Shown here one piece after another: positions 59,705-64,000 of a stretch of DNA of 64,000 bases. Numbering within the stretch: the first letter of the stretch is position 1; each line of letters starts with the position of its first letter. The notes below the pieces were generated by a model that made no database searches, was not told where the DNA came from, and saw nothing but the letters and a program-made list of their open reading frames with translations. The DNA is taken from the NCBI RefSeq assembly GCF_001659605.2, contig NC_035173.2, positions 12,384,293 through 12,448,292 on the forward strand, given 5' to 3'. The position numbers and the translations under genes are program-made. The DNA is from Manihot esculenta (taxonomy: Eukaryota > Streptophyta > Magnoliopsida > Malpighiales > Euphorbiaceae).

Positions 59705-62158
59705 TGTAATACCCGGCTAGCTCAGGCATCGGAATTCTTACCATCCGGTGGAATTCGAGGATGTCAGTGTTGTTAGAAGGGTGTTGTTAGAAGGGTAAGA
59801 GACTGATTTCTAAACTATTTTCAGTATTTAATGTGTTTTGAATGAGTTTTGGATTAAGTTTTGAAGAGAAAAGACTTTGGGAACTTTTGCCATGTTCGGC
59901 CGCCGAAGATAATGTTCGGCCGCAGAAAGTGTTATAGATTCGGCTTCCGAAGGTCATGTTCGGCCCCCGAACGTTGCATGGTTTTGCATGCAGGTTTGGC
60001 AGCCGAAGGTGAGTCGGCCAGCCCTCTATTTCAGTGCCTCCAGTCGGTGAATTGGATGGATTTCCGTTCCTTTCACTTCCTGAGGTGAGGCCACGTCCTC
60101 CCTGAGTCACTTGCTTTGGTTTTATCACCTTGTAACGTTTTAATGGGTTGATGGTGAAGGGTTTGAGTGAAAAAGAGAGGTTTGGTAGTGTGGAGAAGGT
60201 GAAGGGAAGGTGGTGCATGTCCTTAGGGTCAGGTTGATGAGTTTCTGTTTTCAGGAGGTAAGGGCAGCTTTTTACCTTGTTTTACTGATTTATACCAGCT
60301 TTTAAAGAGGTTAAGGGTAGAGTTGCATGTATAGGGTTAAGTTTAGTTTTTGATGAGTTATGCATGACAGCTTGTCTATGTGTTTGTTTGTTGTTTTGTT
60401 GGGGTTGTAAGTTAGTGTTGGACCCCTTTGTTCATATACTTGAGTATATGTGTGTTAAGGAGTGGTGTTATGCATGTTTAGAGAGGTGAAAAGGATGGAG
60501 GAGCTAGGTTGCGGGTGAAGCTGAGTTCTTGAAGAACTCAGGTTCGGCAGCCGAAGGAGCATTCAGCCGCCGAACCTCTTGCATGGTGGCTTCGGCTGCC
60601 ACAGCTTGCCCCCGAGTATTTTAAGGTTCGGCTCTGTTTAAGGGGTTTCGGCCACCGAAGGTGCCGCCGAAGGTTAGAGACTTTCGTCTCTGGAGTATGT
60701 TGTGGCCCCCGAACCTTGCCCTCGAAAGGGTTCAACAGCCGAAAGTAGACATTCGGCTGCCGAAAGTATGCAAGTTTCGGCTCTGGACAGGGCATTCGGC
60801 CGCCGAACCTGCTGCCGCATGTGTTCTGTCTAGCCTTTCTTTTGCATGCCTTATGTGATTGTTTTAGGAGTGTTGTAAGGGGTTTTGGGATGTTGTTTAC
60901 GACTTGTTTAGAATGTGTTTGACACCTCATTCGAGTCCTTTTGTGTAGGATTGGACCCGAGAGTGCGAGGAGGTCATCAGAGGTAGGTGTTGCTGCGTCA
61001 GTTCTGTTTTCTGCTAGAGGAGCAGAGGTGAGTGGAACGAAACTTAATGCGTTGCATTAAGAAATAAACTACTTCCAGCATAGTTCATGCATCATGAGTA
61101 TATAGTAGGTTGCGTGCATTAGAGTTCACGAATATGCCGCATTGCATTACGTACTTGTTGTTGTGGGTAACTGCTGAATGATCCAATAGTCTCAGACAGG
61201 AAGTCCAGGAGCCTTTGACTACGCCCTGGCAGGTATATGTGAAGTCCAGGAGCCTTTGACTACGCCCTGGCAAATGGTAAGTACCGATGACAGGAAGACC
61301 AGGTGCTCGATTCTACGCCCTGGCACAGAGTTACTGGGACTATGTGGTGACAGGTTTACCCTTGATGTGGATTGTCTGTGATATGATGCATTCCATAAGA
61401 TCATATAGTGATGACTTGTTTTATTTACTGTTCTACTCACTGGGCTTTAGAGCTCATCCCACTCCCTTAATCCCAGTTTTGCAGGTTCAGAGTAGCTGGG
61501 GAGAGTCAGCAAGAGCAGAGTGTTGATTAAAGGACTGTATGTGTAATAGCTTAGTGTGGACATGATGTAAATGAAAAGAGTTATATGTACAAGTATGTCA
61601 TAGCATGTAAGGAAGTATGAGATGGTTTAGAATGTGCTTTGCCTAGTGTTTGTTTATCCCTTGTCTATGCATGTATCCTGTTTTTCCGTTTCTTGATGAG
61701 AACTGTGTCAAACCAGACTTACTCAATGTTGGGTTTCGAACACCCAGTGACTGATAACTGTGAGAGAAGATAGGGTTTCATTCCCTTGACCCAAGACCAG
61801 TGCAGAGGGAAGACCAGGTTTGATTCCTGTGCCTCTATGGTAGCCAAGGTTAACTTATGATATGCTGACCCTATAGAGTGGGTTCTATGTTTCAGAGTAT
61901 AGTGCATGGAGGTTACTTGGTACGTATCACTAGTTTAGCCCTGAGGGCTATTTCAGACTGAGATGTCTGATGTTTGAAAGATTAAGTCTGGTAGTTTTTA
62001 CAGAGAAAGAAAGTACAATGAGTAGTCGAGTTGGATCATGTATGGGATTTTTCCAGGTACACAGTTACTACGGGTCTAGGCGGCCTTAAGCCGATCTGGA
62101 TCCTAGTGCCGAGCACTTTGGGCCGTTACAGAGAGGTACCGGTTTCCGGGGTGTTACA
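59705..62158 (+). mobile_element. 5' LTR of another Tekay/Del-type gypsy element
   Basis: Starts TGTAATACCCGGC and ends GGTGTTACA, 2454 bp, followed by a primer site. It is the most divergent LTR of the family here. There are palindrome clusters at 59895-60015 and 60540-60815, a mini-exon-like block 60949-61027 and a hairpin array 61198-61325. At the usual TATA place it reads CCCTCTATTTCAG, so the TATA box is lost. The left flank is cctat (59700-59704), which would be the target duplication; the partner is outside the window. It interrupts the Tat RT. Confidence 0.88.
61198..61325 (+). repeat. Three-unit hairpin array in the 59705 LTR
   Basis: Stems CCAGG/CCTGG with loops AGCCTTTGACTACG (twice) and TGCTCGATTCTACG. 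Same position relative to CTCACTGGGCT as in the other LTRs. Confidence 0.8.
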
Positions 62159-62160
62159 GA

Positions 62161-62172
62161 TGGTATCAGAGC
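62161..62172 (+). other. tRNA-Met type primer-binding site
   Basis: TGGTATCAGAGC two bases after the LTR end. Confidence 0.9.
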
Positions 62173-62439
62173 ATAGGTTCCTCAAAAGTACGGTGTGTGA
62201 GCATGTTTGTTCAAGGATGAGAGATCCCACATCGGAAAGAGGTTGCTTCAGTCATAGCAAGGCAAAGCACAATAAGTAAAATCATGTCCCTTAGGTTGCT
62301 AAGTTTTGTTTTGCGTGCTGATGTGAAATGCCATGAGGGATGCTATGCATGTATATGTTATATGTTCATGTGTCTTTCATATGAACTATATGTGTGCTAA
62401 TGTTTGTCTATTTGTGTTTGTGTTTTCAGAAGAGCTAAG

Positions 62440-63093
62440 ATGAGTGGAATTAGTCCTCAGATTGATTCAGATCCGTCTGAAGGGTCTTTTGATGAAAGCA
62501 GGGATGGGATGGATCTAGACAGAGTATCTGGAGATAGGAAAGAGAAGGAAGTGGATGTGCAAAGAAGGGATATAGGTTTGCAGGTGAATATGGACACCGA
62601 ATCTTTAGAGGATATGCAGGCCAAGGATGCCAGACGTTCAGTTATAGGAGAGAATGATCCCTCTACTTGGAGTACAGCTACCTCAAAAGGAGTGCAATGG
62701 GGGAGCACTAGTAAGCAAAAAGTCAGAGGCCTTAGAAGGTCAAAGCAAAAGGAGTTCTGGAATAGGATAAACCCTAGTTTGTATAGTGATGCTGGTCCGA
62801 GTTCTAGACCACAATGTCTGAGGTGTGGAAGGTTGCATAAGGGAGTCTGTCGTGTAGGGATAACAGGATGTTATAGGTGTGGTCAGGAAGGACATATGAT
62901 ACGTGAGTGTCCTGTTGCGCCTTGGATAGTTCAGTCCCAGCGGACATTTTCTGGTAGAACTGTTCAGCAGGAGGCAGCCACATTTGACACAGAGGTGCCA
63001 GGTATGCTTGTGTTTTTGGGTCGTCTGTTGTCTATATGTTGTGAGATTCATAGAGGAAAACCGAATTATAGGAATGCTGAGGAAAGTGAATAG
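62440..63093 (+). CDS. Short gag-like ORF with zinc knuckles but no capsid core
   Basis: 217 codons from ATG 62440 (MSGISPQIDSD), chosen because it follows a TGTTTTCAG acceptor-like site as in the 47000 gag. The N-terminal half is acidic and charged. Then comes CLRCGRLHKGVC, a C-x2-C-x3-H-x4-C knuckle, and CYRCGQEGHMIREC, a standard C-x2-C-x4-H-x4-C knuckle that binds RNA. The capsid-like core seen at about 47600-48100 in the other element is missing, so the ORF is either internally deleted or belongs to a non-autonomous subtype. It ends at TAG 63091-63093. Confidence 0.75.
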   Translation: MSGISPQIDSDPSEGSFDESRDGMDLDRVSGDRKEKEVDVQRRDIGLQVNMDTESLEDMQAKDARRSVIGENDPSTWSTATSKGVQWGSTSKQKVRGLRRSKQKEFWNRINPSLYSDAGPSSRPQCLRCGRLHKGVCRVGITGCYRCGQEGHMIRECPVAPWIVQSQRTFSGRTVQQEAATFDTEVPGMLVFLGRLLSICCEIHRGKPNYRNAEESE

Positions 63094-64000
63094 CTAAGAG
63101 ATTAGTGAACTAAAGAAAAGGTAAAGAGAGAATTGCTAAGAAATGTGGTAACCTTGGGTTGTTACGTGTAGTTATAGGACGAATGTAAAAAGAGAAAAGA
63201 AGAAAGACGAAGGTTAAAAAGAGAATAGAGTTCGTCTGGGAATAGGTGGTCTTTAAGGCAGAGAAAAGTGCTAGGCTTTTCTTATGAAGATTCCCGTGGG
63301 AAGTTCCGTTAGCTTTGGCTTGGATCTTCACCCTGATTCTATAGGAGGCTATCACATTGAACACGGTGACATCAGGTACGGTCACTGGAAGTGTTTGGAT
63401 GTGTATGCTATTTGGTTTGGACCCTAGTGTTTTGCTTTCCTTTCTGTTTGTGAGCCTAACTAGGGTGGGTTTGATGACTTCGGGCTTAGAGAGTTTTCTT
63501 TGGGTTAGTAGACCCGAGTGTGATCCATCTGTGGCAGAGTCAGTCCTCGTCGTTCAGTTCAGAGCATGTGAGAGTAGTGGATGCAATCCACTGACCTTAT
63601 GGTTCTAGAGTTGACTCGTGATGTCAATCTAGGGCGGATTGGCTAGCTACTCATGGTACTACCTACGTCTGCAGAGACAAGGTAGGAAAGTTCAGAGTAT
63701 AGAGCCTAGAAGGATCAGAGTGAGCCCTGAGAGAGACAGAGATATCAGAATGCCTAGAAGTTGGTATCAGCCCGTAAGCTCATAGTTTTGAGGAAAGGTT
63801 GCTAGGTGTTTTCGCTCTTGTGAGCAAGGTTGCAGTCAGGTCAGGGAATCAGCCTCAGTGCCATGTCGTATTGACTAGATGTTCCAGTATGGAGGCTTGG
63901 TAGCTAAGGGGGTTTCTGACTTAGTACCTCACCCTAGAATGGTCCAGAGTTGTGATGGGAAACGAAGGATGACTTCTTGAGCTGTTATAGTACCGGTCAA
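63094..64000 (+). mobile_element. Internal region of the 59705 gypsy element without recognisable pol
   Basis: No protease, RT or integrase motif was found in any frame to the window end. Short frames (for example 63357-63608) have no similarity that I recognise. This supports a non-autonomous or heavily decayed element. Confidence 0.5.

Overview
The window is nuclear DNA of a flowering plant, almost certainly a eudicot. It has intron-bearing genes with GT-AG introns, very AT-rich spacers and heavily nested LTR retrotransposons with tRNA-Met type primer sites. The retroelement style would fit Malpighiales (Euphorbiaceae), but nothing here proves that. No rRNA, tRNA, CRISPR or bacterial-type feature was seen.

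Host genes lie in the middle. A protein-kinase-like gene (+, CDS 13436-22004, 3 exons, 740 aa) has a 6.2 kb first intron. A complete 12-exon MAP65-3-like gene (-, CDS 23978-29028, 732 aa) encodes a microtubule cross-linker of the phragmoplast. The two are convergent, with their stop codons about 2 kb apart. An orphan ORF of about 100 codons (30896-31210, +) lies upstream of and divergent from MAP65-3.

Left flank (1-12 kb): the 3' end of a SIRE-like Copia element (LTR 354-1831) is inserted in the integrase of a Tekay/Del-type Ty3/gypsy chromovirus (1832-4987). After it come an RNase H-like fragment and a degraded Tat-lineage fragment carrying an LTR and a plus-strand accessory ORF (7790-10440).

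Right flank (31-64 kb): very AT-rich DNA, a second Tat fragment (33366-36010) that holds a probable foreign LTR, a minus-strand Copia LTR plus gag start (36.8-38.2 kb), three hAT-type MITE-like repeats (38.6-40.4 kb), and a long minus-strand Tat element from 43245 that runs off the window. Two chromoviruses sit inside this Tat element. One is complete in outline at 44465-55462 (TSD cttcc), and its 3' LTR holds a nested solo LTR (52516-54828, TSD tagac). The other starts at 59705 inside the Tat reverse transcriptase. All element coding regions are broken by stops, frameshifts or large deletions.

The most unusual signals are: (1) a GC-rich palindrome, TTCGGCCGCCGAA, clustered in the LTRs of both the Copia and the gypsy elements; (2) a small tandem array in every gypsy LTR whose units can each form a CCAGG/CCTGG hairpin, with paired changes that keep the stem; (3) conserved splice-like signals bounding a 72-79 bp mini-exon in each gypsy LTR, matched by an acceptor just before gag; (4) tandem copies of an exon end, with donor sites, inside a MAP65-3 intron.
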